From Jatrophihabitans sp964244045 (GTDB lineage: Bacteria; Actinomycetota; Actinomycetes; Mycobacteriales; Jatrophihabitantaceae), in NCBI RefSeq assembly GCF_964244045.1, contig NZ_CAXTHK010000023.1, positions 1-64,000 on the forward strand: a DNA stretch of 64,000 nt. The letters are read 5' to 3'. Of this stretch, positions 26,444 to 35,135 are shown in pieces. Numbering within the stretch: the first letter of the stretch is position 1; each line of letters begins with the position of its first letter. The notes beneath the pieces are model-generated. The model did no database searches. It was not told the origin of the DNA and saw only the letters and a program-made list of their open reading frames with translations. The position numbers were made by a program, and so were the translations under genes.

Positions 26444-27145
26444 ATGAACGATCACAGACCAGCCGTGGTCCTGCTCAGTGGGGGCCTGGACTCATCCACC
26501 GTGCTGGCGATCGCCCAGCATGAGGGGTACGAGCCGTACGCGCTGAGCTTCCGATACGGGCAGCGCCACTCCGTGGAGTTGGACGCCGCGAAGCGGGTCG
26601 CCGAGACTGCCGGCGTCGCCCGGCACGTGATCGCCGACATCGATCTGCGGACCTTCGGCGGCTCCGCCCTGACCGACGACCTGGATGTGCCGCACCACGA
26701 CAGCGTCGATGACCTGGACTCGGACGGCATCCCGATCACTTACGTGCCAGCTCGTAACACGGTGTTCTTGTCCTTCGCCCTGGCCTGGGCCGAGACCCTG
26801 GGTGCGAGCGATGTTTTCATCGGTGTGAATGCGCTGGATTACTCCGGCTACCCGGACTGCCGCCCGGAGTACATCGCCGCATACGAGGCGATGGCCAACC
26901 TCGCCACGAAGGCCGGCGTTGAGGGCACCCAGAAGCTGAAGATCCACACGCCGCTGATTGACCTGACGAAGTCGGAGACGATCGCGCGCGGCCTCGAGTT
27001 GGGGGTCGACTATGCGCTGACGCACAGCTGTTACGACCCGAGTCCGGACGGGCAGGCCTGCGGCACCTGCGACTCGTGCCTGCTGCGGGGTCGCGGGTTC
27101 GCCGAACTCGGCCTGACCGACCCGGCACTGGAACCGGTCGGCTAG
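26444..27145 (+). CDS. queC: 7-cyano-7-deazaguanine synthase QueC
   Basis: QueC converts 7-carboxy-7-deazaguanine, ATP and ammonia to preQ0, the base inserted into DNA by the Dpd system. The PP-loop SGGLDSS is at residues 12-18. The four-cysteine zinc site is near the C-terminus (CYDPSPDGQACGTCDSC). At 233 aa it is of normal family length. The ATG at 26444 has GGAAGGAC about 10 bases upstream. It heads a plus-strand operon with queE 6 bases behind it. Having preQ0 synthesis inside the dpd cluster makes sense in actinobacteria, many of which lack the queuosine pathway that feeds Dpd in Salmonella. Confidence 0.96.
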   Translation: MNDHRPAVVLLSGGLDSSTVLAIAQHEGYEPYALSFRYGQRHSVELDAAKRVAETAGVARHVIADIDLRTFGGSALTDDLDVPHHDSVDDLDSDGIPITYVPARNTVFLSFALAWAETLGASDVFIGVNALDYSGYPDCRPEYIAAYEAMANLATKAGVEGTQKLKIHTPLIDLTKSETIARGLELGVDYALTHSCYDPSPDGQACGTCDSCLLRGRGFAELGLTDPALEPVG

Positions 27146-27151
27146 CCGATC

Positions 27152-27793
27152 GTGACTTACCGGCTGAAGGAAATCTTCTACACCCTTCAAGGTGAGGGCA
27201 GCCACGTCGGCCGCCCCTCAGTATTCGCCCGTTTCACCAGCTGCAACCTGTGGACCGGCCGCGAATCGGATCGGCACCGAGCAATCTGCCAATTCTGCGA
27301 CACCGACTTCGTCGGCACAGATGGACCCGGTGGCGGCCGGTTCGACACGGCCGATTCGCTGGCAGACGCGATCTCTGCAGCTTGGGGCGGGCAGGCGCAC
27401 CCGGCAGCGGAGCCATATGTGGTGTGCACAGGCGGCGAACCGCTCCTGCAACTGGACACGGCCGCGGTCGAGGCAATGCACGCGCGCGGCTTCACCGTGG
27501 CGGTCGAAACCAACGGCACTCAACCCGCCCCGGCCGGGTTGGACTGGATCTGCGTCAGCCCGAAGGCAGGCGCACCCCTGGCCCTGACCGCTGGTCACGA
27601 CCTGAAGTTGGTGTTCCCGCAAGATGGCGCGCCACCGGAGGCGTTCGAACACCTGGCGTTCGAGCGGTTCCTGCTCCAGCCAATGGACGGCCCGGATCGC
27701 GACAAAAACGCCCGCTTAGCCGTCGAGTATTGCCTCGCCCACCCGCAATGGCGTCTGAGCCTGCAGACCCACAAGTATCTGGGGATCCCGTAA
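27152..27793 (+). CDS. queE: 7-carboxy-7-deazaguanine synthase QueE
   Basis: A radical-SAM enzyme that rearranges 6-carboxytetrahydropterin to 7-carboxy-7-deazaguanine. The 4Fe-4S cysteines are C31, C46 and C49. The spacing is therefore CX14CX2C, a variant also known from some proteobacterial QueE, not the standard CX3CX2C. YTLQGEG and VCTGGEPLLQ are family signatures. The GTG start lies 6 bases after queC. The stop shares a base with the queD start (TAATG). Confidence 0.93.
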   Translation: MTYRLKEIFYTLQGEGSHVGRPSVFARFTSCNLWTGRESDRHRAICQFCDTDFVGTDGPGGGRFDTADSLADAISAAWGGQAHPAAEPYVVCTGGEPLLQLDTAAVEAMHARGFTVAVETNGTQPAPAGLDWICVSPKAGAPLALTAGHDLKLVFPQDGAPPEAFEHLAFERFLLQPMDGPDRDKNARLAVEYCLAHPQWRLSLQTHKYLGIP

Positions 27794-28152
27794 TGGACAT
27801 CTTCCGCGAGTTCACCTTCGAAGCAGCCCACAGCCTGCCCCACGTCCCCGAAGGACACAAGTGCGCCCGCCTACATGGACACTCTTACCGCCTGGAGGTG
27901 CACGTACGCGGGGATGTAGACCCGGTCAGCGGCATGGTCATGGACTTCGCCGACATCAAAGCAGCGTTCAAGCCCCTCGTAGACAAGCTGGATCACTATT
28001 ACCTCAACGAGGTCGAGGGCCTCGAAAACCCGACCAGTGAGAACCTGGCCCGCTGGGCCTGGAAGCACCTCGAGGGCGTGCTGCCGCTGGCGCGGATCGT
28101 GGTCCGCGAGACCTGCACCTCCGGCGCCTCCTACGCCGGAGACCAATCTTGA
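27793..28152 (+). CDS. queD: 6-carboxy-5,6,7,8-tetrahydropterin synthase QueD
   Basis: QueD turns dihydroneopterin triphosphate into 6-carboxytetrahydropterin, the second step to preQ0. The zinc ligands appear as H13, H28 and H30 and the catalytic cysteine as C24 (HKCARLHGHSY). LDHYYLN and the C-terminal RETCTSG-type segment complete the family pattern. At 119 aa it is full length. The ATG overlaps the queE stop by one base and the stop overlaps the folE2 TTG start by 4 bases, so the genes are translationally coupled. Confidence 0.95.
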   Translation: MDIFREFTFEAAHSLPHVPEGHKCARLHGHSYRLEVHVRGDVDPVSGMVMDFADIKAAFKPLVDKLDHYYLNEVEGLENPTSENLARWAWKHLEGVLPLARIVVRETCTSGASYAGDQS

Positions 28153-29015
28153 CCACCCGCCACACCACCCCGCCGACAGGTGCAATCGGGGTGCTGGAGG
28201 ACGTCCAGGGCCGCCCAGACACGCGGGGCATCGCGATCGACGAGGTCGGGATCTGCGGACTGCGCTACCCGATCGCCGTGTGGGACCGGGCGCGTGCCAA
28301 ACAGGACACCATCGCCGAGATCTCACTGGCCGTCGCGCTGCCGGCCGAGGTCAAGGGGACTCACATGAGCCGGTTCCTTGAGATCCTCGACGAGCACTCC
28401 GGCGAACTGACCCAACGCACTCTGCCCGACCTACTGCGCCAGATCCACCAACGGCTAGACACCGACGACGCGCAGATCACGATCGCGTTCCCGTACTTTC
28501 TGCCGCGCTCGGCGCCGGTCACCGGCGCGACCGCCCTGATGGACTACGCCTGCCAGTTCCACGCCCGCCTCACCACTGCAGGACTGCAGTTCACGCTGCA
28601 GGTCGCAGTGCCGGTGACCAGCGTGTGCCCGTGCTCCAAAGCGATCAGCGACTACGGCGCTCACAATCAGCGCGGCACCATCACTATCGCCGTCACACCC
28701 CAGCAGCATGACGGCAAGTTGGAGTTGGTCTGGATCGAAGAACTCATCGCCGTGGCCGAGGCCGCCGCGTCCAGCCCGGTGTATCCGCTGCTCAAGCGGG
28801 CCGACGAGCGGCACGTCACCATGGCCGGCTTCGACCACCCCGTCTTCGTCGAAGACATGGTCCGCGAAGTCGCCTCTCAACTGCGTGCCGATGAACGGGT
28901 CGCCAGGTTCACCGTGGAGGCGGTCAACGACGAGAGCATTCACAACCACGCCGCCTTCGCCCGACTGGCGCACACCTCCACGTTGACCAGCGGTCAGCAG
29001 GCATCGCCGTCGTGA
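28149..29015 (+). CDS. folE2: GTP cyclohydrolase IB, FolE2
   Basis: The enzyme opens GTP to dihydroneopterin triphosphate, the entry to pterin and deazaguanine synthesis. PAEVKGTHMSRF and the CPCSK active-site segment mark the FolE2 (COG1469-type) family rather than FolE1; the Cys and downstream His/Glu residues bind the metal. The start is TTG at 28149, overlapping the queD stop. An upstream element-borne copy of this step would let the cluster make preQ0 without draining or depending on the host folate route. The stop overlaps the next gene (GTGA). Confidence 0.93.
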   Translation: MTTRHTTPPTGAIGVLEDVQGRPDTRGIAIDEVGICGLRYPIAVWDRARAKQDTIAEISLAVALPAEVKGTHMSRFLEILDEHSGELTQRTLPDLLRQIHQRLDTDDAQITIAFPYFLPRSAPVTGATALMDYACQFHARLTTAGLQFTLQVAVPVTSVCPCSKAISDYGAHNQRGTITIAVTPQQHDGKLELVWIEELIAVAEAAASSPVYPLLKRADERHVTMAGFDHPVFVEDMVREVASQLRADERVARFTVEAVNDESIHNHAAFARLAHTSTLTSGQQASPS

Positions 29016-29959
29016 CGACTCGACGCCGGCGCCTCCACATCGTGGTCACCTGCGCCAACCGCAAACGCGTCACCGTACCCGCGGCCCTGCACCTGCGGCG
29101 CACCCACGGGACGCGCACCGGTCAGCGGGCTCTGAGGTGGATCGAGCGCATCGTTAGCGCGAATACCGTCGACACCGTGTCGGCGCGCGACTTGTATGCC
29201 GGCGAGCATTGGGACATCGCCCGCAACCTTCCGGCCGCAGCCAGTGGTTTCGTGCATCCGACGCTGTGGGTGGCTTCGGCCGGCTGGGGGCTCATCCCGG
29301 CCGAAGCGCCAATTCGGCCTTACTCCGCCACCTTCAGTCCCCGACACCTGGACTCGGTCGCGTCCGACATAATTGGAACCCAAGCCTGGTGGGAGGCACT
29401 GGCCACCTGGGAAGGCCCCACCAAGGGTGCCGCCCGCTCGGTGACCGCCCTGATCAGCGAGCATCCTCGCGACCGTGTGCTGCTGGTCCTGTCCCAGCCC
29501 TACCTGGCCGCCTGCAGCACCGACTTGCACGGCGCGCTCCAGCGGGCGGCGGCAGGGCAAGTCAGCGTTATCGCCGCCGGCGCCACTGGCGCCGGCGGCC
29601 ACGCCGCTCTTGCCGACGTGCTGCTGCCGGCCGACGCCCGCCTGCAGCACCACATCGGGGGAACGCGCGGATCACTCAACGTTCGCATCGCCAAACACGT
29701 GCTCATGGCGGGCCTGAGCGATCACGCGGCCATGAGTGAGCAGCTACGCCGACAACTCGCGGAAGCACCCATGCTGGTGTCTTACGGTCGGCGGCGCCTC
29801 AGCGACGAGGACGTCCTGGCGTTCATCCGCACACGACTGACGGCGGACACGACGCTGACCCACAGCCGCCTGCTGCGCGTCCTGCGCGATGCCGGCCTGG
29901 CCTGCGAACAAGCCCGCTTCAAGGGCCTGTTCGCCACCGCGACAAGGAGCCTGTCGTGA
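29012..29959 (+). CDS. YaaA/DUF6884-like protein, candidate DpdC, 315 aa
   Basis: The N-terminal half has a VVTCANRKR segment, then SARDLYAGEHW, then WVASAGWGLIPAEAPI. These resemble the CS-x-K and SAKYGLI signatures of DUF6884/YaaA-type proteins. It lies between preQ0 synthesis and dpdB/dpdA, overlapping both neighbours by 4 bases. In Salmonella, DpdC converts inserted preQ0 to the amide (dADG) and is the only other modification gene, so this is the natural candidate for that step. The C-terminal 80 residues look like a small helical domain. The assignment to DpdC is from context; I cannot confirm it by sequence comparison. Confidence 0.6.
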   Translation: MTTRRRRLHIVVTCANRKRVTVPAALHLRRTHGTRTGQRALRWIERIVSANTVDTVSARDLYAGEHWDIARNLPAAASGFVHPTLWVASAGWGLIPAEAPIRPYSATFSPRHLDSVASDIIGTQAWWEALATWEGPTKGAARSVTALISEHPRDRVLLVLSQPYLAACSTDLHGALQRAAAGQVSVIAAGATGAGGHAALADVLLPADARLQHHIGGTRGSLNVRIAKHVLMAGLSDHAAMSEQLRRQLAEAPMLVSYGRRRLSDEDVLAFIRTRLTADTTLTHSRLLRVLRDAGLACEQARFKGLFATATRSLS

Positions 29960-31098
29960 CCCGCGCCGCTTTAAGACCGATGCTGGCCAAGCGAGCGCTG
30001 CGCCTGAACCAGGCACCCGGATCGCAGTTGTATGTCTTCAGTCTTACGGCTCCGGAGATCTCGCGACTGACCGACATCTCTCGAGTGAGCCGAGACGAAC
30101 GTGGTGACCTGATCGGCTACCAACGCCCTGAAGTACGCCAGCACGTCCAGGAGATCGTGGACTACCTGGATAGCGACGAGGTGATCTTCCCTAATGCGAT
30201 TATCATCGCGCTGCCCTCGACGGTGCACTTCTCCGCGAGCCGTGGCCCCCAGTCCGGGAAGGTCAGCGACGACGACGCCGGCTGCACCGGCATCCTCCAG
30301 ATCCCGCTACCGGTCGGCAACGAGGCGAAGCCCGGCTGGATCGTTGATGGTCAGCAGCGCACGGTCGCGCTGGACAAGGCCCAGAGGCAGGACCTGTCCG
30401 TACTGGTCACCGCCTTTGTCGCCGACAACGTCGAAGTGCAGCGCGACCAGTTTGTACGCATCAACAACACCAAACCTCTGCCGCGAGGCTTGGTTACTGA
30501 GTTGCTGCCCACTATCAGCAGCCCACTCTCTCCCCGGCTCGCCATCAAACAAGCACCCTCTGAACTGTGCGATCTCCTGAACAAGCAGGAGCCCTTCGAA
30601 GGCCTCATTCGTCGTCCCTCGACTCCGGGCGACGAACGCACGAGCGCTGTGATCACCGATAGCAGTGTTGTTGCCATGCTCCAGGAAAGCCTCGCGGGAG
30701 GCTCCCTGTTCGTGTATCGCGACATGAGCAGCGGTGAGACCGACTACTTGAGCGTGATCAAAGCAGTCACGCTCTACTGGACGTGCGTCCGCGACACCTT
30801 CCCCGACGCCTGGGGGCGACCGCCGGAAGAGAGCCGTCTCATGCATGGCGCCGGCATTCGCGCGATGGGCAAGCTGATGGATTGGATCATGCGCTCGCTC
30901 GACCTCGAGGACGAGTCCACTCCGAAGCAGGTTATGGACGAATTGGCCCTTGTTGCTCCCCACTGCCGCTGGACCGACGGCATCTGGGACGGGCTCGGCC
31001 TGAAGTGGAACGCGATTCAAAACAACAGCCGCCACATCAGCGAGTTGTCGAACCACCTTCTCCGCCTATACACCCACGCCCGGACAGCACGCCGATGA
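29956..31098 (+). CDS. dpdB: DpdB, DGQHR-domain protein, copy 1, 380 aa
   Basis: A DndB/ParB-related DGQHR-domain protein that assists DpdA. The signature GWIVDGQQR lies near residue 129, and FVRINNTKPLPRG near 160. An N-terminal GYQRPEV segment and a C-terminal helical region complete the fold. The GTG start overlaps the previous stop, and the stop overlaps dpdA (ATGA). In Salmonella DpdB is needed with DpdA to place preQ0 in DNA. Copy 2 (32336-33523) is clearly homologous along its whole length but only moderately similar, so this is not a recent duplication. Confidence 0.85.
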   Translation: MTRAALRPMLAKRALRLNQAPGSQLYVFSLTAPEISRLTDISRVSRDERGDLIGYQRPEVRQHVQEIVDYLDSDEVIFPNAIIIALPSTVHFSASRGPQSGKVSDDDAGCTGILQIPLPVGNEAKPGWIVDGQQRTVALDKAQRQDLSVLVTAFVADNVEVQRDQFVRINNTKPLPRGLVTELLPTISSPLSPRLAIKQAPSELCDLLNKQEPFEGLIRRPSTPGDERTSAVITDSSVVAMLQESLAGGSLFVYRDMSSGETDYLSVIKAVTLYWTCVRDTFPDAWGRPPEESRLMHGAGIRAMGKLMDWIMRSLDLEDESTPKQVMDELALVAPHCRWTDGIWDGLGLKWNAIQNNSRHISELSNHLLRLYTHARTARR

Positions 31099-32339
31099 AG
31101 TTCTACTTCCCCGACAGTCAGGACCAGATCGATCCCTCTTTCAACTTCATCACCGAAGAACGCTCGATCTACCGTGTTCGGCAACGCGATGATCACTATG
31201 CCCACGAGGCACTCTGTTCTGCCCCTTTCGACGGTATTCTGGTCTCCAAAGCGATCGTCGACGGGTTGCCTGGTGCGACCGGCAAGTACACCGTTGCCCA
31301 ACGGCAACGCTTCTACCGTGCGGGAGTGCAGAAGTTCTTCCGACTCGACCGTACCGACGGGACGCCCATAGACACCCTCGGCGACTGCGGCGCCTTCACG
31401 TACGTCCGCGACGACGTCCCGCCCTACACCGTCGACGAGGTGATCGACTTCTATGACGGCGCCGGCTTCAACCTCGGGATCTCCATCGACCACGTCGTCC
31501 TCGGCTATGACATCAACGCGGACCAAGACCCCGCCCACCCACTGCGCCGGGAATGGCAGCGCCGACAAGATCTCACGATCGAGCTCGCCGCTGAGTTCCG
31601 CAGCCGAGCGCGCACCCGCAAGGTACATTTCCAGCCAATCGGAGTTGCCCACGGGTGGAGCCCCAGCTCCTATGCGAGCGCAGTTCAGGCCCTTCAACGC
31701 ATTGGCTACACGCGCATCGCGCTTGGCGGAATGGTCCCTCTCAAGACCCGCGACATCCTGACCTGCCTGCAGGCAGTCAGAGCAGTCCGACGACCCCGGA
31801 CGCAACTCCACCTGCTGGGCATCACGCGATGCGAGAACGTCGAGGCGTTCGCTGCCGCCGGGGTGACGAGTTTCGACTCCACCTCGCCGTTCCGGCAATC
31901 CTTCAAAGACGACACCGACAACTATTACGCGCTGAACCGCACCTACACCGCGTTACGTGTTCCCCAGGTCGACGCCAACCCCAAGCTAAAAGCCCGCATC
32001 CGCGCCGGTCAAGTACCGCAAGCGGAAGCCATCCGCCTCGAACAGCACTGCTTGACCTCGTTACGCGGCTACGCGCAAGGCACCACATCGATTGACACCG
32101 TCCTTCAAGCACTCGGTGAGTACGACCAGTTATGCGACGGCAGAAAAGACCGCACCGCCGCCTATCGGGACACGCTCGAGAATCAACCCTGGAAGACGTG
32201 CGCTTGCGGCCTTTGCCGAGAACTGAGCATTGAGATCGCTGTATTCCGCGGAGCCGAGCGCAACAAGCGTCGCGGATTCCACAACCTTCACGTGTTCCGG
32301 CAACGACTTGATCGCGAACTGGAGGGCACTGCAGCATGA
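31095..32339 (+). CDS. dpdA: DpdA, TGT-like DNA preQ0 transglycosylase, 414 aa
   Basis: The defining enzyme of the system: it exchanges guanine in DNA for preQ0 by a tRNA-guanine-transglycosylase mechanism. Candidate catalytic aspartates are in GISIDHVV and TSFDSTSPFRQ. The zinc site is CACGLC followed by His about 21-24 residues later. Its length is typical for short DpdA forms. The ATG at 31095 starts within the stop of dpdB copy 1, and its stop overlaps the start of dpdB copy 2, so a DpdB-DpdA-DpdB order is read as one coupled unit. Confidence 0.92.
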   Translation: MKFYFPDSQDQIDPSFNFITEERSIYRVRQRDDHYAHEALCSAPFDGILVSKAIVDGLPGATGKYTVAQRQRFYRAGVQKFFRLDRTDGTPIDTLGDCGAFTYVRDDVPPYTVDEVIDFYDGAGFNLGISIDHVVLGYDINADQDPAHPLRREWQRRQDLTIELAAEFRSRARTRKVHFQPIGVAHGWSPSSYASAVQALQRIGYTRIALGGMVPLKTRDILTCLQAVRAVRRPRTQLHLLGITRCENVEAFAAAGVTSFDSTSPFRQSFKDDTDNYYALNRTYTALRVPQVDANPKLKARIRAGQVPQAEAIRLEQHCLTSLRGYAQGTTSIDTVLQALGEYDQLCDGRKDRTAAYRDTLENQPWKTCACGLCRELSIEIAVFRGAERNKRRGFHNLHVFRQRLDRELEGTAA

Positions 32340-33523
32340 CACGAACCCACACCGCACGATCTACGTCGACTCGAGCAAAGGACACCGAACCGCTCTCAGA
32401 GATTCGGGTCCCCGCCTTGCAGGTGAGACAGGGCCCCAATCGCGTGCTATACAGCTTCGCCGTCGATGGAAAGCAACTGCCTCGCTTCACAACGATCTCC
32501 CGAATTCACCGCGACGGCCACTCGGGCGTTCAGGGTTACCAACGGCCCGAAGTCCTGTCTCATATTGCCGCGATCCGCAAGTATCTCGAGTCCGACGACC
32601 CAATGATCCCGAACGCGATCGTGATCGCTTTCGACAAGCGCGTGGTCTTCGAACCCGGCGGTGTCAGTGATGGATACACCCAGGGAGGCACGCTTGTGAT
32701 CCCTGTTGACTCGGCGGTGCTTGACGAGGACAAGCCAGGATGGATCGTTGACGGGCAACAACGTTGCGCGGCCATCCGCGAATCCCGGCTGAACGCATTT
32801 CCGATCTGCGTGACCGCGTTCATTACCGAGTCAGACGCGGAGCAACGGTCCCAGTTCATATTGGTCAACTCCACCAAGCCGCTGCCGAAAGGATTGATCT
32901 ACGAACTGCTGCCCTCCACGGTCGGGGCCTTACCCGCGACCCTGCAGTTACGTCGATTTCCGGCCGCGCTGCTTGACCGCTTAAACTATGACGAAGACTC
33001 ACCGCTGCAATTGCTGGTCCAGACGCCCACCAACCCTCAAGGCGTCATCAAGGACAACTCGATCCTACGGATGCTCGAGAACAGCCTCAGCGACGGCGCC
33101 CTCTACCAGTACCGACACCCCGGAGCTGAACGCGGCGACGCCGAAGCCATGCTTTCACTTCTCAAGGACTTCTGGGTCGCCGTCCGCAACACCTTCCCCG
33201 CTGCCTGGGGACAAACGCCGCGACGCTCGAGGCTCATGCACGGAGTCGGCATCACAAGTACAGGCTTCCTCATGGATGCCATCGTCGACCGCTACGCACA
33301 CCTTCGAGTCCCGTCTGTAGAGGACTTCGAATACGACCTGTGGGAGATCGCAGATCTCTGCCAGTGGACTGAGGGCACCTGGCAGTTCGACACTGACCAT
33401 CACCGTAAATGGAACGACCTGCAGAACACACCACGCGACATCCAGTTACTGACCAACTACCTGCTCAACCAGTACCGCGCACGGACGTTCCGTCGCCGCG
33501 TCCGTAAGCAGAGCCGCGCGTAG
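32336..33523 (+). CDS. dpdB: DpdB, DGQHR-domain protein, copy 2, 395 aa
   Basis: Second DGQHR-domain protein of the operon. It has GWIVDGQQR near residue 138 and FILVNSTKPLPKG near 170, the same order of motifs as copy 1, plus shared GYQRPEV and SRLMHG segments. Signature residues are intact, so it is likely active. The ATG overlaps the dpdA stop by 4 bases and is the last gene of the plus-strand operon. It has an N-terminal basic extension of about 25 residues that copy 1 lacks. Whether the two copies form a heteromer or act on different targets cannot be told. Confidence 0.85.
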   Translation: MTRTHTARSTSTRAKDTEPLSEIRVPALQVRQGPNRVLYSFAVDGKQLPRFTTISRIHRDGHSGVQGYQRPEVLSHIAAIRKYLESDDPMIPNAIVIAFDKRVVFEPGGVSDGYTQGGTLVIPVDSAVLDEDKPGWIVDGQQRCAAIRESRLNAFPICVTAFITESDAEQRSQFILVNSTKPLPKGLIYELLPSTVGALPATLQLRRFPAALLDRLNYDEDSPLQLLVQTPTNPQGVIKDNSILRMLENSLSDGALYQYRHPGAERGDAEAMLSLLKDFWVAVRNTFPAAWGQTPRRSRLMHGVGITSTGFLMDAIVDRYAHLRVPSVEDFEYDLWEIADLCQWTEGTWQFDTDHHRKWNDLQNTPRDIQLLTNYLLNQYRARTFRRRVRKQSRA

Positions 33524-33780
33524 GGGCTGCGTAGTTCAGCCGCGGCCAGGGTCGAGACGCAGTCTCGTGCTGGACGGCCTGCTGCGATCTCGGGCGGCCT
33601 GGTGAAGGGCCTTGCTGCCGACTGATCTCGCGCCCCTCGACCTGAGCCGCGACAAACCTTCCCGCAGGCACTGTGCTGATCCCCGGTGAGGTGTTCGGCA
33701 CCGAGCAGGAGGAGCTCACGGTCGTGCCGTCACAGACTGACCCGCATCGGTGTCTTGCGCACCACCTCGATGCAACCCGG
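33524..33780. other. Intergenic sequence after the Dpd operon
   Basis: No intact gene is visible between the dpdB copy 2 stop and the first clear piece of relaxase relic. A short stretch near 33625-33660 could encode a fragment (LAPLDLSRDKP) of the same decayed relaxase, but that is weak. No terminator with a T-run is seen. Confidence 0.35.
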
Positions 33781-34100
33781 CCGACTCACCAACACCGAGC
33801 GGCCCGTCGAGGACCGGTGGCAACGACTGGTAAGCCCGTTCCTGACGGCGCTTGTCCAAGCCGACAACTGGTCGACGTTCGCGGCCAACTCGACCAGGGC
33901 GCCGCGGTCGGCATTGATGTCGCCCACAAGCTTCCTCGACTGGCCGTCCGCGACCCCCAGATGCCGACCAGCCAGCCAGATGCCGCTGGCCCGCGCACCC
34001 CGACGCCTGGCCCTACAGACACACCGACGCCGCCCCCGCCCGGGGAGATGCGGCCGCCACCGGCTGCTACCGTCCGCCTTCGAGCGGACGCCGGATCTAG
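33781..34100 (+). pseudogene. Decayed 3' end of a traA-like relaxase gene (relic A)
   Basis: Read across frames, this stretch encodes a copy of the repeat found in the intact relaxase at 41.5-47.6 kb. One frame reads EDRWQRLV and then ADNWSTFAA. After a one-base shift near 33885 the next frame reads QLDQGAAVGIDVAHKLPRL. A third frame ends at a TAG at 34098-34100. The intact counterpart has RWAALADSLV, DPGWPALAASLD and GYDITVQLPVL in the same order. I conclude that it is a frameshifted relic of a relaxase C-terminus. Confidence 0.6.
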
Positions 34101-34116
34101 CGAACCAGCAGGACGC

Positions 34117-35040
34117 TCAGCCGGGCAGTGTCATGTTGAGCCGGTCGATGCGACTGCCCACGTCCGGGTGCCGCGACACGATCCGCGTCGACCACCCCGG
34201 CCGCCGACCGCGGCCACCGTCGAGGACCTCGAGCGCGAGCGCAAGGTGCGGACCCAGACCGATACGTGCCGCGTAACGGTCGGCCGCATACTCGCTGCGT
34301 CGACTCACCGCAGCATCAGCCAAAGGGCAGACCACCGCGGCGAGCCCGAGACCACCGAGCACCATCGCGACCGCCCAGTGCTGCTGCTGCATGGCCTGCA
34401 CGATGGCGACCACCACGCCGGCGACGACCACGAGCGCGAGCAGCCGGCGAGGCTGCCGGTGGGCGAAGGTCAACGCGAGCGCGGTGATCAGTCGGGACAG
34501 GAACCGCCACGGCGCCGACAGCCACATCGTCACCAGCGCGAACTGGGTCGCCCTCGTCTCGACGTGCCCGATTTCGTGGGTCAGGATCGAGACCATATGT
34601 GCCACCCCGAGTCTCCGTGCTTGAAATTCACCTACAACCCCGGTCGTGACGGCGACGCTGCGCCCACCCGCTGCGTAGGCATTCGGGTCGCGGGAGCGCT
34701 GCACGTAGAGATCGACCTGGTCCGGGCGTAGCTGGGCGTAGCCGAGAGCCTGGGCCCACAGCGGCGCCAACACCGCGGTCTGCTGAGCGGGGGGACGGCG
34801 GAAACCGCACCCGATGCGGACCGCGATCCGCTCTCCTCGGCCCGTGAATCCGGCCGCCCCGGAGGCCAGCCAGCCCAGCAGCACCAGCCTCTCCCATGCG
34901 CCGAGCCAGCTGAACAGCACCAGCAAGGTCAGCAGGCTGCCGATCATCGCCGGCAGCGCAGCCACCGATCGCCAGGCGCCGAAATGGCCCTCCCGGCGTC
35001 GACCGGCGTGTGGTGCCGCGTAGGCGCACATCGTCGTCAT
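34117..35040 (-). CDS. M48-family metalloprotease, HtpX-like, 307 aa
   Basis: A membrane zinc protease. HEIGH at about residues 154-158 gives the HExxH zinc site. Hydrophobic segments lie before it (around GSLLTLLVLFSWLGAWERLVLL) and after it (LLALVVVAGVVVAIV, then AMVLGGLGLAAVV). SRRSEYAADRYAA, with the third zinc ligand glutamate, follows as in HtpX/BlaR-type M48 enzymes. The start is the ATG at 35040 with GGAGG 10 bases upstream; the longer frame lacks such a site. It is transcribed against both flanking relaxase relics, so it arrived as separate cargo. The substrate is unknown. Confidence 0.85.
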   Translation of the reverse strand: MTTMCAYAAPHAGRRREGHFGAWRSVAALPAMIGSLLTLLVLFSWLGAWERLVLLGWLASGAAGFTGRGERIAVRIGCGFRRPPAQQTAVLAPLWAQALGYAQLRPDQVDLYVQRSRDPNAYAAGGRSVAVTTGVVGEFQARRLGVAHMVSILTHEIGHVETRATQFALVTMWLSAPWRFLSRLITALALTFAHRQPRRLLALVVVAGVVVAIVQAMQQQHWAVAMVLGGLGLAAVVCPLADAAVSRRSEYAADRYAARIGLGPHLALALEVLDGGRGRRPGWSTRIVSRHPDVGSRIDRLNMTLPG

Positions 35041-35135
35041 TCTGACCGACCTCCTCAGCTGCTGTCTCCGTCTGGTCAGAGTGACACCACGTAGTGACAC
35101 ACCTCGGGTCCGCTTGAGTCGTCACCGCCGAGCGC

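Noticed and set aside
33673..34731. Open frame of 352 codons on the plus strand
   Set aside because: It runs through relic A and the antisense of the M48 gene. Only short parts resemble a protein, in different frames, so it is not one gene.
35095..35105. 11-base repeat TGACACACCTC shared with 41427-41437 as att core
   Set aside because: The match is short, its flanks differ, and in 64 kb of biased sequence such a match can occur by chance.
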